DNA of 64,000 nt from Hormoscilla sp. GM7CHS1pb (lineage in GTDB: Bacteria > Cyanobacteriota > Cyanobacteriia > Cyanobacteriales > Desertifilaceae). The translations under genes and the position numbers were made by a program. The stretch covers positions 1,302,001-1,366,000 of the forward strand of contig JACONN010000002.1 in the NCBI GenBank assembly GCA_014323675.1, in the 5' to 3' direction. Below, one piece after another: positions 35,786-44,559 of this stretch (position 1 is the first letter of the stretch; each line of letters begins with the position of its first letter). Below the pieces are notes generated by a model that searched no databases, was not told where the DNA came from, and was given only the letters and a program-made list of their open reading frames with translations.

Positions 35786-36538
35786 CTAGGGCACGAAATC
35801 AGAAGCTAACTGAGCAAAAGTCGCAATAGGAACGCCCCAACTAGAGCTGCGGATATTCTGGCGTTCCCGTTTATCCTCGGGTCTCGTACCATCCTCATAT
35901 ACATAAGGATCGAAGAACGGATAGGCGTGCATCCCATTGATAGCAATCATCTTACCTGCGCCATTCAGAACCGGACCGCCGCTCATCCCCTTTTGGATAT
36001 CATTACTGTAGCCGATGCGGTAGCCCCCTTCAAAAGCTTTATCTGGCAAAAGTGTGATCTACCCCTCTGACAAAACCAACTCCTCTTGTTGGTAGGGGAA
36101 ACCCGCAGCTACCACCTGCTGCTTGGGAAACATGCGATCGCCATGACCCAAAGAAGCTATGGAATAATCAGCCTCGGCGCTGAACTGCAACAGGGCCAAA
36201 TCTTTCCCCTGAAAATCCACCTTCTCCACCACAGTCGCTGGATATATTTTCCCATCATTCGTCTCGATGCGATCGGGAGAACCCACTGCGATGACGTGGT
36301 CATTAGTAAGAACAGTATAACGCCCGGATTCCTTCATAATCAAAGTGCCCGAACCACGAGCATCACCCGCCCATACCTTAACAGTAATTGATTCAGCGAT
36401 TTGATGCAGTTCCTCCTGGGAGAGTACCTCCACCGCCTGCTGAGAAACCCCCGGTATTGCATTACAGCCATAAAGCCCAACCGGTCCCCAGGATAAACTG
36501 CTTATACATGCTATCAGTACTATTGTACGACGATTCAT
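35786..36538 (-). pseudogene. Trypsin-like serine protease, interrupted by an in-frame TAG
   Basis: Reading from the ATG at 36536-36538, a lipoprotein-like signal (SWGPVGLYGC) precedes a trypsin-like domain with GSGTLIMKESG, TNDHVI (His) and GKDLALLQF (Asp). TAG at 36059-36061 interrupts it, and the same frame continues with DKAFEGGYRIGYSNDIQKGM, SGGPVLNGAG (Ser) and a normal end at 35786 (TFAQLASDFVP). The remainder is full length and very similar to domain 1 of the protein at 10136. Only the nonsense codon spoils it, so it is a recent pseudogene, a suppressed stop or an error. Confidence 0.85.
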
Positions 36539-36960
36539 CTTTCTTCTCTTTGTTAGAACGCCCTCACCCGTTCCCAGGCAGAGTCGTGGGAACGAGGGGT
36601 CCGCCTGCGCGGGCTGAAATTCTCTCGTTCCTAGGCTCCGCCTGGGAACGACAATTTGAGGCGGAGCCTCTAGTCAAGCATCTCTATTCTATCACCTTCT
36701 GGGCGGTTACGAAACCCCAAATATACCCGATCGCCTGTTCTAACCGGTTGCCTGGCGATCGCCGTCACACCCGATCGCCAGGACGAAAGTCCTAACAATC
36801 CCCACCAGAAATGTCTGGCTGCTGAACGCTTGCATCCCTACTTGTAATAGCCAATTACACCAGATTTTTATCTTGACACATTCTTTTAGCATTTTCAACT
36901 CCTTTTTGATATTTATTTTCCCGAACTTAATATTTTTTTAGCGATTCTTTAGAAGACATA
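36539..36960. other. Intergenic region with two palindromes
   Basis: No gene is visible. Two copies of the GTTCCC/GGGAAC palindrome lie at 36567-36598 and 36624-36651. The stretch 36729-36785 contains CGATCGCC repeats (GCGATCGCCGTCACACCCGA) reminiscent of repeated HIP1 sites. The last 100 bases are A/T-rich. Confidence 0.55.
36567..36651. repeat. Two GTTCCCAGGC-type palindromes in tandem
   Basis: The first has arms CCCGTTCCCAGGC and GTGGGAACGAGGG; the second has CTCGTTCCTAGGC and GCCTGGGAACGA. They are 25 bases apart and could pair with each other as well as internally. Confidence 0.75.
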
Positions 36961-36977
36961 TAAATCAAATACTATCA

Positions 36978-37403
36978 TCAGATGGCCGATCGCGCGATCG
37001 GAGTCCAGAGGGTTCCCTGACAACGACCGCCGTACTGACTGGAGACGCAAATAACATGTTTACCATTTTCCTTTCCTGTGGTAATATAGTTGAGGATACC
37101 CTCTAACCTGTATTTCTCAAATTTTGCCGATACTAGATCGCACCTCTTTTCCGGTGGATAGCCCGCATCGGTGAAAGCCTCTGATTTCCAGCAATTCAAT
37201 GCTAGCGGATCTCTCGTGGTTCTGGCAAAGGTCGGTACCGTCTTGAGAGCGATCGCAGTAATAAACAGGGGTAGCGTTTTGTGTGCAGCGGAGTCTCTTC
37301 TTTAGTAGTGGACGAACCTTGCTGGCAGGCAGTAGCATTCAGAGCAATGATGGCCACTGCTGCGAGAAAAGTTTTCCGGGATTTGTTTTTCAGGGCATTT
37401 CAT
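36978..37403 (-). pseudogene. COP23-family protein, frameshifted (tandem copy A)
   Basis: Three frames give a lipoprotein signal (KTFLAAVAIIALNATACQQG), then TPVYYCDRSQDGT, then LNCWKSEAFTDAGYPPEKRC and ICVSSQYGGRCQGTLW. Together they make a complete COP23-type protein like the one at 9313, but at least two single-base shifts (near 37230 and 37295) separate the pieces, and the start codon is out of frame with the signal peptide. It is damaged in the same way in both tandem copies, so the damage came before the duplication. Confidence 0.8.
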
Positions 37404-37473
37404 GGGGTATAATAAAATGAATGCAATAATGCTCCTGACTCGCACAGTTTCTCTATTAAATCAAATACTATCA

Positions 37474-37899
37474 TCAGATGGCCGATCGCGCGATCGGAGT
37501 CCAGAGGGTTCCCTGACAACGACCGCCGTACTGACTGGAGACGCAAATAACATGTTTACCATTTTCCTTTCCTGTGGTAATATAGTTGAGGATACCCTCT
37601 AACCTGTATTTCTCAAATTTTGCCGATACTAGATCGCACCTCTTTTCCGGTGGATAGCCCGCATCGGTGAAAGCCTCTGATTTCCAGCAATTCAATGCTA
37701 GCGGATCTCTCGTGGTTCTGGCAAAGGTCGGTACCGTCTTGAGAGCGATCGCAGTAATAAACAGGGGTAGCGTTTTGTGTGCAGCGGAGTCTCTTCTTTA
37801 GTAGTGGACGAACCTTGCTGGCAGGCAGTAGCATTCAGAGCAATGATGGCCACTGCTGCGAGAAAAGTTTTCCGGGATTTGTTTTTCAGGGCATTTCAT
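37474..37899 (-). pseudogene. COP23-family protein, frameshifted (tandem copy B)
   Basis: This is base-for-base the same as copy A, displaced by 496. All frameshifts are shared. After the end of this unit the sequence leaves the duplication at 37953 and enters degenerate AGTCGGTT-type repeat DNA (37960-38035). Confidence 0.8.
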
Positions 37900-38091
37900 G
37901 GGGTATAATAAAATGAATGCAATAATGCTCCTGACTCGCACAGTTTCTCTATAATAATTTCAGTCGGTTAAAACAGACTTGGCGCCTCGAAACCTGGGGA
38001 CAGCCTGGGAACGCGGGAGTTTGCAACCCCCGGCGGGCTATCGGGAAAAGCGCAAGATGTGAGTTTGGAAACCGGGTTTCTGGACTACCTT

Positions 38092-39053
38092 TTAGCGACC
38101 AGCATAAGCACCGATTGGCTCTTTGATAAAGCCGATATAGAGATGCTTGAAGGTAGACTTGAGCACCCGAGGCAGCCCAAAATCGATCGGGACGAGAGAT
38201 GCTGGCAATTTCCAGTCATCAACAAGCAGTTCCTCGGGGTGCAGCAGGGGAAAATCAATATCCCCGATCGCCTGCCAGAGTCCCAGTCGCTGGCAAGCTG
38301 CTGCGGTCGGCACAACTGCGGGGTCAACCTGAAGAATTGCTAGCATTGAGCTATCTATGGCAAACACATTAGTAGCAGCACCCAAAATTCCCAGATGACG
38401 GGGTTCGCCATTAATCGGACCATTACCTTCATGAGCAATGATACCATCAATAATCGTCAAATCTGGGTTAATTGCCCGCGCCGTTTCCACCAACATTTCC
38501 CCAAAGCGGGCGCTATCTTTGCCTGCTTCTAGGTGCCACCAAGCTTTCATCTTCCCTGGCACGCAACCGAACAGGTTTTTCACCCCCATCGTCATGGTCA
38601 ACTGCCCGTGAGATTTTACGCAACGGCCAAGTTAATCACCACATCAGCATCCATCGCCTCTTTGCACAGGCGCAGATGATTAAATTCCTCGCTGACCGTC
38701 TCATAGCGCTGGCCGTGAAATTCCACAATGGGCAAATTCAATTCTGTCATCAATTCCAGATAACCATTTGCCTTCGCCACACCTTTAGCACTGCCAAATG
38801 CGGGACTATCTCCCAAAAACGGCTTGCCTCCAGCTGCTTGCACCAGTTCGGCAACGCAGTACGCCAGTTCTTTGCGAGTGATGCATTCCTTCGTCGGACG
38901 AGAACCAGTCAGCAAATTGGGTTTCAGCAACACCCGATCGCCTGGTTTAACAATGGCCTCTATCCCTCCCAGAGGTTCCAGCAGCTTTAACAAAGACTGC
39001 CGCAGTTCTTGCAATTCATAGGACTCGGCCCGAATTAAACTGACAGTAGACAT
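38092..39053 (-). CDS. DUF362-domain protein with one apparent frameshift
   Basis: Two frames make one DUF362 protein of about 315 residues. The first (39053-38616) has VLLKPNLLTGSRPTKECITR, AAGGKPFLGDSPAFGSAKGV and ends VVINLAVA. The second (to 38092) resumes with SHGQLTMTMGVKNLFGCVPG and INPDLTIIDGIIAHEGNGP. DUF362 proteins have an uncharacterised core related to uroporphyrin/ferredoxin-linked proteins; this one lacks a C-terminal ferredoxin domain. A one-base shift near 38610-38620 separates the frames. It is otherwise full length, so function may depend on whether that base is real. Confidence 0.75.
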
Positions 39054-39083
39054 AATGAAACTTCCACAATAATTAACAACAAA

Positions 39084-39374
39084 CTAAACAAATCTGCCGG
39101 TAGCACCGCGCTGCATAGCCGTCACCCGATCTGCCTTCGGGAACACCCCGACTCCCACTATTTCCGACAGAGGAGGCGAAGCCTCCACCTTCACCACCCG
39201 GGCCATGCAGACGAATACTGTTTGATCGAACAGATGGAATGTCAACCAGGGTCTTTCCAACAACAGATTGACTTGCTTCTTGAATTCGGCTGGCGGAACT
39301 GGTAAATTAAAGGCTTCTGACTCTCCATTGTCATAATAAAATGTGACTTGCGTTGTGTCCTGTTGACTTGGCAT
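39084..39374 (-). CDS. Small conserved hypothetical protein
   Basis: From the ATG at 39372-39374 the 96-residue product begins MPSQQDTTQVTFYYDNGESE and continues AFNLPVPPAEFKKQVNLLLE, RPWLTFHLFDQTVFVCMARV. It appears to be a compact soluble beta-rich protein of a kind found in cyanobacteria; no function is known to me. The frame extends further upstream (to 39467), but the extra residues lack family character. It lies 30 bases from the DUF362 gene start, on the same strand, so the two may be cotranscribed. Confidence 0.65.
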   Translation of the reverse strand: MPSQQDTTQVTFYYDNGESEAFNLPVPPAEFKKQVNLLLERPWLTFHLFDQTVFVCMARVVKVEASPPLSEIVGVGVFPKADRVTAMQRGATGRFV

Positions 39375-39634
39375 CGCTCCAAGGCTCCGAATTGCTTTAT
39401 TCTTTAGCTTAACCCCATCTAGGCTAGCACATTTCATGGAAGTTCTGCCAACTGCTGTCTGACCCAAGTTTTGAAAGACTCGCGTCTAGGGCAGTTCCCC
39501 AATTTCCCAACTTTTTTCTCTTATTCCTAGGTATTTCCCTCAGGGGCAGATTGGCAAAGGTAGGAGATCCCGTGCAGGGTACATATCGTCCTGCTTGCAT
39601 TTGGTAAATCTGCCAGCTCCCCGGGTAACGAACC

Positions 39635-40102
39635 CTACGCTACTTGTTCCTCGTAGCGCCACAGTTCCGGAACTCCCAAAGCGGCATAAATTATCTGTCT
39701 GTCAACAGATGAGCTTGTATAATCTACTTCTAGCACTAAGTCAGGAGGGGGGTCTTTGGTCAAGTCAAGTTCTTTTTTGTTTCTCATCAGCGGTTCGTTC
39801 TGAATGTATAATCCCGAGTCTGGTTCCGCCCCCCGCCTTAAATCTGGACGATTACAGGTAACTGAACCTACCTTTTTCAGGTTCAGCTTTAATTCGGTAG
39901 CTAATATCACTATCAGGTTTTCAATCAATCTTTTCCAATTTTCGTGACGGAATGAAGGACTCATTATTTCTAACATTCCTCGTTCGTAAGCAACTCTAGT
40001 GACGCGCTCGTTCCCCATTTCTGCCAGCATGGCTACATAGGTTGGCCAACTGATGTTGTTCAAGAGTACCCGATCGGATGTTGTTTTGCAAGTCACGTTC
40101 AT
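39635..40102 (-). CDS. Uma2-family endonuclease-like protein, C-terminally shortened
   Basis: This 155-residue protein belongs to the Uma2 (DUF820) family, PD-(D/E)XK-fold putative nucleases that are multiplied in cyanobacteria. The conserved region is present: NISWPTYVAMLAEMG, YERGMLEIMSPSFRHE, CNRPDLRRGAEPDSGLYIQN (with the active-site Asp) and DPPPDLVLEVDYTSSSVDRQ (Glu). It ends at ELWRYEEQVA, about 30 residues earlier than usual, where the sequence turns into repeat-like DNA, so the final strand is lost. Biological role and activity are uncertain. Confidence 0.75.
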   Translation of the reverse strand: MNVTCKTTSDRVLLNNISWPTYVAMLAEMGNERVTRVAYERGMLEIMSPSFRHENWKRLIENLIVILATELKLNLKKVGSVTCNRPDLRRGAEPDSGLYIQNEPLMRNKKELDLTKDPPPDLVLEVDYTSSSVDRQIIYAALGVPELWRYEEQVA

Positions 40103-40202
40103 AGCACTAAATAGTTAATATTTGGTATTTGGCAAAAGAATGCTACAATTATTTTATCATCATCCTCTTATCATCAGACGCTCGTCCTCTTATCATCCTC
40201 TT

Positions 40203-40270
40203 AGTCGGTTAAAACCGACTTTAGCTATTAGCCGGGGGTTTTTTTAACCCCCGGCGGGCTAACAGCGAAG
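40203..40270. repeat. Double-hairpin repeat downstream of the Ca2+ ATPase gene
   Basis: AGTCGGTTAAAACCGACT is followed by GCCGGGGGTT-TTTTT-AACCCCCGGC and CTAACAGCGAAG. It is the best-preserved copy of the family also found at 7772. It lies 11 bases from the 3' end of the ATPase gene and may act as its terminator. Confidence 0.8.
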
Positions 40271-40280
40271 ACAAATGCTA

Positions 40281-43265
40281 TTAGCTTGTCGCCGCCGCAG
40301 TCGCAGAATCGGAATTTTTGGTCAGGCGAGAAATCAACCGCCAGATTTCCCCTATCCACAGCACTACGGAAGTGCCACCGATAATTACTAACCAATCATG
40401 CAAGGATATTGGTACGGTGCGGAAAAAGTCGCCCCCAAATTGCACCATCAATATTTGACCGACGAAAATCAGTAAGGCAATGGTGATAAACCCTCGGTTT
40501 TCCCATACCTTGGAGAAGGCGGAATTGTTCAAGCCAAAGCATTTGGCATTGAACATATTCCAGAATTGTAACATGACGAAGGTGCTGAAGAACAGGGATA
40601 GTTCGTAGGGATTAACATCGCCATCTTGCTGGATCTTCAGCAGGAAGCCAACTAGAAACACCAGAAAGATGATGCCCACACTGAATATACTCACGGCCAT
40701 CGGTTTGGAGATGATAAAGGCTTCTGGATCTCGTGGGGGATCGTTCATTACTTTCTCGCTGGGTGGTTCCGTTGCTAGGGCTAAGGCCGCAAAGGTATCC
40801 ATGATCAAGTTTACCCATAACAGCTGCACTACGGTCAACGGCAAGTTGATGCCGATGAAGGGCCCTAATAAGGCGATGAAACATGCAGCTACGTTGATGG
40901 TAGACTGGAATAAGATGAATTTCTGGATGTTCTGGTACAGCGATCGCCCCCACATGACGGCATTTTCGATACTGCCGAAGGAGTCATCCAGAATAATGAT
41001 ATCACTGGCTTCCTTGGCAACGGAAGTGCCAGTTTTGCCCATTGCTAAACCAACTTGGGCTTGATTTAATGCTGGGGCATCATTGGTGCCGTCTCCAGTC
41101 ACTGCTACTACTTGACCGCTATCTTGCAGCAGCTTCACTAACCGCAGCTTGTCTAATGGACGAGATCGGGCTAAGACCTTCAACTTCATGGCCGCAGCTT
41201 TAGCGGTTCGATCGTCCATCGCCGCAAATTCCGGACCGGTCAGGAAGCAGTCGGACGGATCGTTTTCCTTTGCTAAGCCGATCGCCCGGGCAACTTCCTT
41301 AGCTGTGGGTAAGATATCTCCAGTGACTACCTTTACCATCACTCCTGCTTTTTGACAGACAGCCACAGCAGCAGGTACGTCGGGACGGACCGGATCCGCG
41401 ATCGCGGCAAACCCCAGCCAGATCAAATCTCGTGCCAGGTTATCGATCTCGACCCCTTCAACATACTCCACATTTTCCCGATAGGCAAACCCCAAGGTCC
41501 GCATCCCCCGTTCTTGATATGAGTTGAGTTCTGCTGCTATGGACTGCTTTTCCCCTAGGGGCTGAATGCCGTCCGGGGTGAGAATGGAGTTACAGCGATC
41601 GAGGAGAATTTCCGGGGCACCTTTAATATGCAGGATGCTGTTACCCGTAACCAGGGAATTTCCCAGGGTTGCCATGTACTTGCGTTCCGTGGAAAAAGTC
41701 CATTGATAGGTAATGGGAAACTCCTCCCGCTTTTCAAAGTAGGGTACTTCCCGATCGTCCAACCATAACAGCAGGGCCCCCTCCGTGGGGTTTCCCAGGA
41801 CATTTGGCTGGGCAGCGGAGGGGTTCCTGCGCGTGTCAGATTTTTTCTCTAAATTAGCGGTCGTGTTGACAGTAATGGCTTCTACCACTAGCTTGCCAGC
41901 ATCCTTGAGAGTATCTGCGGTAATTTCTTCAGTCAGGTAAGGAAACTTGATGTCGCTTACCCGCATGGCATTCAGAGTCAGGGTGCCCGTTTTATCCGAA
42001 CAGATCGCCGTCGCTGCGCCGATGGTTTCGCAAGCATTCATCCGCCGCACCAGGTTATTCTGCTGGGTCATCTTGCGCATGCTGTAGGCCAGAGAGAGGG
42101 TGACACTCAAGGCTAAACCTTCGGGGACCGCGACCACTATGATCGTCACCGCGATCATAAAGTAGGTGAGAAATTCCGTGGCCACGTGAGTGGGGATCCA
42201 ATCGCTGGGAGACTGGGGTATCCAGTTAAAAGCATAACCCAGACCTATGCCCGCACCAAAGACGGCTAATGCTAAACCGATATTGATCGCCCATCCTAAC
42301 AGACTTTCATTTTCCAGCCATTCTGGGGGTTCCGCTTCTCCCCCCGTTAGTTCGATCGCATCGTAGACAATGGGTAACCAAACCCGAACTAACCCGATCG
42401 CGATCGCGCTCACGGCGAGCAGTCCTGTAAAATACCATTGTCCCGGGGTCAGATTTAGATCTCCGGTCAGGATGCCCCGTACTATCAGGGCAATGTCGAT
42501 CAGGACTGCCACTGCAAAGCCCAGAACTCCGATCAGTCTGCTGAGGCGGTCCAGTTGGATATTCAGGGGCGTATCTTGGTCCGACTCAATCGTCGCCGCC
42601 TGGGAGGTTTTGCCAATTTCCGTGCCGTCCCCCACCGCCGTCAGTTCCAGGGTAGCGCGTCCGTCGGCAATAATGGTGCCCCGCAGGGCTTTATCTGCCG
42701 GATAGGCCGTTTCATGTTCGGCGGCATATTTGTCAGCCATTTCTGTGGCCACCTTGGTGACGGGAACCCCTTCCCCTGTCAAGCTAGCTTCATTTATTTG
42801 CAGGGAAACCGCTTCCAGGACTTGACCGTCTGCGGGGACTTCTTCACCAATTTCCAGAAATACGATATCTCCCACCACCAGGTCTTTCTTGGGGACCGTT
42901 GTAAAGTTGCCCTCCCGAATGACCTTGATGGGAACCTCATCGTTGACTTGGTTGAGGATCTCGAATTCCTCGTTGGCCTTGTATTCGTTAAAGAAGGCCA
43001 CGGTGGTTGCCAGCAGGATGGCGATGACAATGCCGATGCCTTCGGTAATATTGCCATCGAAAATCCCCACCACGATCGCCAGGAAAGCGGCGACCATGAG
43101 AATGCGGACGATCGGGTCTTCAAATTTTTCCAGAAACAGTTGCCACCAAGGGTCTCGTTCCGGTGGTGTCAGGAGGTTGGAGCCATATTTTTGCCGAGAG
43201 GACTCCACTTCCGCCGCCGTTAGACCTTGGAAGATTTTGGGATTGCGTTCTACAGTTACTGTCAT
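40281..43265 (-). CDS. Calcium-transporting P-type ATPase (P2 type)
   Basis: This 994-residue pump uses ATP to export Ca2+ (or a related cation) across the membrane. It has an N-terminal cation-ATPase domain (QGLTAAEVESSRQKYGSNLL), the actuator motif NEASLTGEGVPVTK, the helix-4 cation site VAVPEGLALSVTLSLAYSM, the phosphorylation motif SDKTGTLTLN (Asp424), the hinge VTGDGTNDAPAL and a C-terminal bundle of helices (NLIMDTFAALALATEPP). VPEGL is typical of SERCA/PMCA pumps. It is a little longer than usual because of an insert between helices 3 and 4 (WLPIVYDAIELTGGEAEPPE). The frame is intact and has the ATG at 43263-43265. Confidence 0.92.
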   Translation of the reverse strand: MTVTVERNPKIFQGLTAAEVESSRQKYGSNLLTPPERDPWWQLFLEKFEDPIVRILMVAAFLAIVVGIFDGNITEGIGIVIAILLATTVAFFNEYKANEEFEILNQVNDEVPIKVIREGNFTTVPKKDLVVGDIVFLEIGEEVPADGQVLEAVSLQINEASLTGEGVPVTKVATEMADKYAAEHETAYPADKALRGTIIADGRATLELTAVGDGTEIGKTSQAATIESDQDTPLNIQLDRLSRLIGVLGFAVAVLIDIALIVRGILTGDLNLTPGQWYFTGLLAVSAIAIGLVRVWLPIVYDAIELTGGEAEPPEWLENESLLGWAINIGLALAVFGAGIGLGYAFNWIPQSPSDWIPTHVATEFLTYFMIAVTIIVVAVPEGLALSVTLSLAYSMRKMTQQNNLVRRMNACETIGAATAICSDKTGTLTLNAMRVSDIKFPYLTEEITADTLKDAGKLVVEAITVNTTANLEKKSDTRRNPSAAQPNVLGNPTEGALLLWLDDREVPYFEKREEFPITYQWTFSTERKYMATLGNSLVTGNSILHIKGAPEILLDRCNSILTPDGIQPLGEKQSIAAELNSYQERGMRTLGFAYRENVEYVEGVEIDNLARDLIWLGFAAIADPVRPDVPAAVAVCQKAGVMVKVVTGDILPTAKEVARAIGLAKENDPSDCFLTGPEFAAMDDRTAKAAAMKLKVLARSRPLDKLRLVKLLQDSGQVVAVTGDGTNDAPALNQAQVGLAMGKTGTSVAKEASDIIILDDSFGSIENAVMWGRSLYQNIQKFILFQSTINVAACFIALLGPFIGINLPLTVVQLLWVNLIMDTFAALALATEPPSEKVMNDPPRDPEAFIISKPMAVSIFSVGIIFLVFLVGFLLKIQQDGDVNPYELSLFFSTFVMLQFWNMFNAKCFGLNNSAFSKVWENRGFITIALLIFVGQILMVQFGGDFFRTVPISLHDWLVIIGGTSVVLWIGEIWRLISRLTKNSDSATAAATS

Positions 43266-43325
43266 GCTACTCTCTTGTCTTACCCTGGGGTACAGGTGTA
43301 TGTTCTAGCGGCCTGAGTTGCCGTT

Positions 43326-43447
43326 TGTGTCCCCGGGTGCGAGTTCGGTATCCCCTGGGTAGTGCTCAGATGATGTCCCCCGGGTTTCTAATAGCGTCCG
43401 GGGGACATCAAGCTCCCAGGGGATACCGAAAGCTTCCGGGGGGCACA
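43326..43447. repeat. Three-tier nested inverted repeat
   Basis: Three pairs of arms are nested: TGTGTCCCCGG (43326) with CCGGGGGGCACA (43436-43447), TTCGGTATCCCCTGGG (43344) with CCCAGGGGATACCGAA (43415-43430), and GATGTCCCCCGG (43372) with CCGGGGGACATC (43398-43409). The whole 122 bases can fold into one long hairpin with two internal loops. It lies 61 bases upstream of the ATPase start codon. Confidence 0.9.
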
Positions 43448-43909
43448 GTACATTCGTTAGCATAAACCTTACTGTATAGAACGCCTAGTGTTGACAACCG
43501 ATACAGCCACTGTGTAGGACGGGCGTCTCCCTTCGGGACTTGCTTGGACCACGATGTGCAAATTTCTGCGGAAGAACAACGGTTTCTCGCTCTTTTGCTG
43601 AAAATGTTGTTCTCAAAACGGGTGTGGTCAAAAATGGTTGCAGCGGGATACCCTATGCAACTATTTTTGACCACACCCAACTTCGTGAGTGAAAACTGTC
43701 GATTAAAACATTATCTCCCTCGATTAGAAAGAAAAACGTCACTCAAAATCCGAATAAATGTTAGAGAACACCAGAAAAAAGACGATCCAACGGTCAAGTT
43801 GTTGACTCGCGATTTCGACAAACCACAAGGCGCAAATTTGGGAGTCTGTGATACTGTTTTTCCAACTCCGCCATTGCCTGCGGTGCCAGTTTCGCCAAAA
43901 AAACAGTGT
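43448..43909. other. Stretch with transposase debris and a TGTGGTCAAAA palindrome
   Basis: An open frame from 43544 to 43912 reads LKHYLPRLERKTSLKIRINV near its middle but has no family I can name. A 22-base inverted repeat at 43621-43677 starts GGTGTGGTCAAAAAT and ends ATTTTTGACCACACC. GGACGGGCGTCTCCC at 43518 belongs to the GGGCGTCTCGCC repeat group. Confidence 0.45.
43621..43677. repeat. Inverted repeat GGTGTGGTCAAAA...TTTTGACCACACC
   Basis: Arms of 22 bases (GGTGTGGTCAAAAATGGTTG... and its complement, one mismatch) flank a 13-base centre. Single arms TTTTGACCACAC recur at 51351-51362 and 52864-52877, so this may be the terminal repeat of a mobile element, here as a minimal pair. Confidence 0.8.
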
Positions 43910-44160
43910 TAGAGATGGATAATGCGTCTATTCATATGAGCAATGCAGTCAAAAATAAACAAGAATAATGGAAAAAAAAGGTTTAAAAATATTCTATTTT
44001 CCCACCTATTCTCCACAGTTAAATTATTGAAATTTTCTGGCGCTTTATTAAATCTGAGTGGTTAAATATTGAGGCCTATGAGAGTTTGGAAAGTTTATTT
44101 AAAGCGGTAGAAGATGTGTTTCGAGACTTTGGTAAAAAATATCAAACTAATTTTGCCTAA
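43910..44160 (+). pseudogene. IS630-type transposase C-terminal remnant
   Basis: The frames give EMDNASIHMSNAVKNK (second catalytic Asp), GLKIFYFPTYSPQLN (the region before the catalytic Glu) and LNIEAYESLESLFKAVEDVF with RDFGKKYQTNFA to a stop codon. Several stop codons and shifts interrupt it. It is unrelated in sequence detail to the transposase at 13540. Confidence 0.65.
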
Positions 44161-44559
44161 CTACTTAGTAGGGAATTGCCTCACCCTCTCACCCCCTCAC
44201 CCTCTCACCCCCTCACCCCCTCACCCCCTCACCCCTCACCCCTAATGATATGCCGATATTTTCAAACACCCGCGCATCAAGCGACGATCGTTATTGGCTG
44301 GGGATTTGGGCGGTTATTTTCGAGCCTCAACTAAGGGATCCAATCGGGCAAACTATAATAATGGTTACCGGCGAGCGCGACAGCTCGATAGAAGAGTGCT
44401 GGAGAATCATCCTTCGGGAATAGGAAGAGAATAGGAAGAGAATAGGAAGATGGTAGTTAGTAAGGGTAGCGGGTCGCAAGTAGGGATTTTAGCGCCTGAA
44501 ACCATGGAGTATAGTCAAATCACTACATCTTGACCACTACCTAATATAAAAGTCAAGAA
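44161..44559. other. Intergenic region with CTCACCCC microsatellite and small repeats
   Basis: CTCACCC(C) is repeated about nine times at 44180-44243. A GAATAGGAA triplet repeat lies at 44417-44440. A 57-codon open frame (44250-44423) lies between them. No promoter or ribosome-binding site for the 44560 gene is obvious. Confidence 0.6.
44250..44423 (+). CDS. Very small open frame, doubtful
   Basis: The ATG at 44250 opens 57 codons (MPIFSNTRASSDDRYWLGIW, then FEPQLRDPIGQTIIMVTGER, ending EECWRIILRE). Amino-acid composition is protein-like, but there is no ribosome-binding site and no family I recognise. It may be the end of a decayed gene. Confidence 0.25.
   Translation: MPIFSNTRASSDDRYWLGIWAVIFEPQLRDPIGQTIIMVTGERDSSIEECWRIILRE

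Larger units (their letters stand above)
36961..37952. repeat. Perfect tandem duplication, 2 x 496 bp
   Basis: The unit 36961-37456 is repeated as 37457-37952 with no difference I can find. It contains a whole COP23-type pseudogene. Identity over the full length means either a very recent duplication or an assembly artefact at the join. Confidence 0.92.

Noticed and set aside
42555..43223. Long open frames on the plus strand within the Ca2+ ATPase gene
   Set aside because: They are antisense shadows of a clearly coding gene and have no ribosome-binding site or family features.
44180..44243. Second possible CRISPR-like repeat
   Set aside because: It is a simple CTCACCC microsatellite without spacers.
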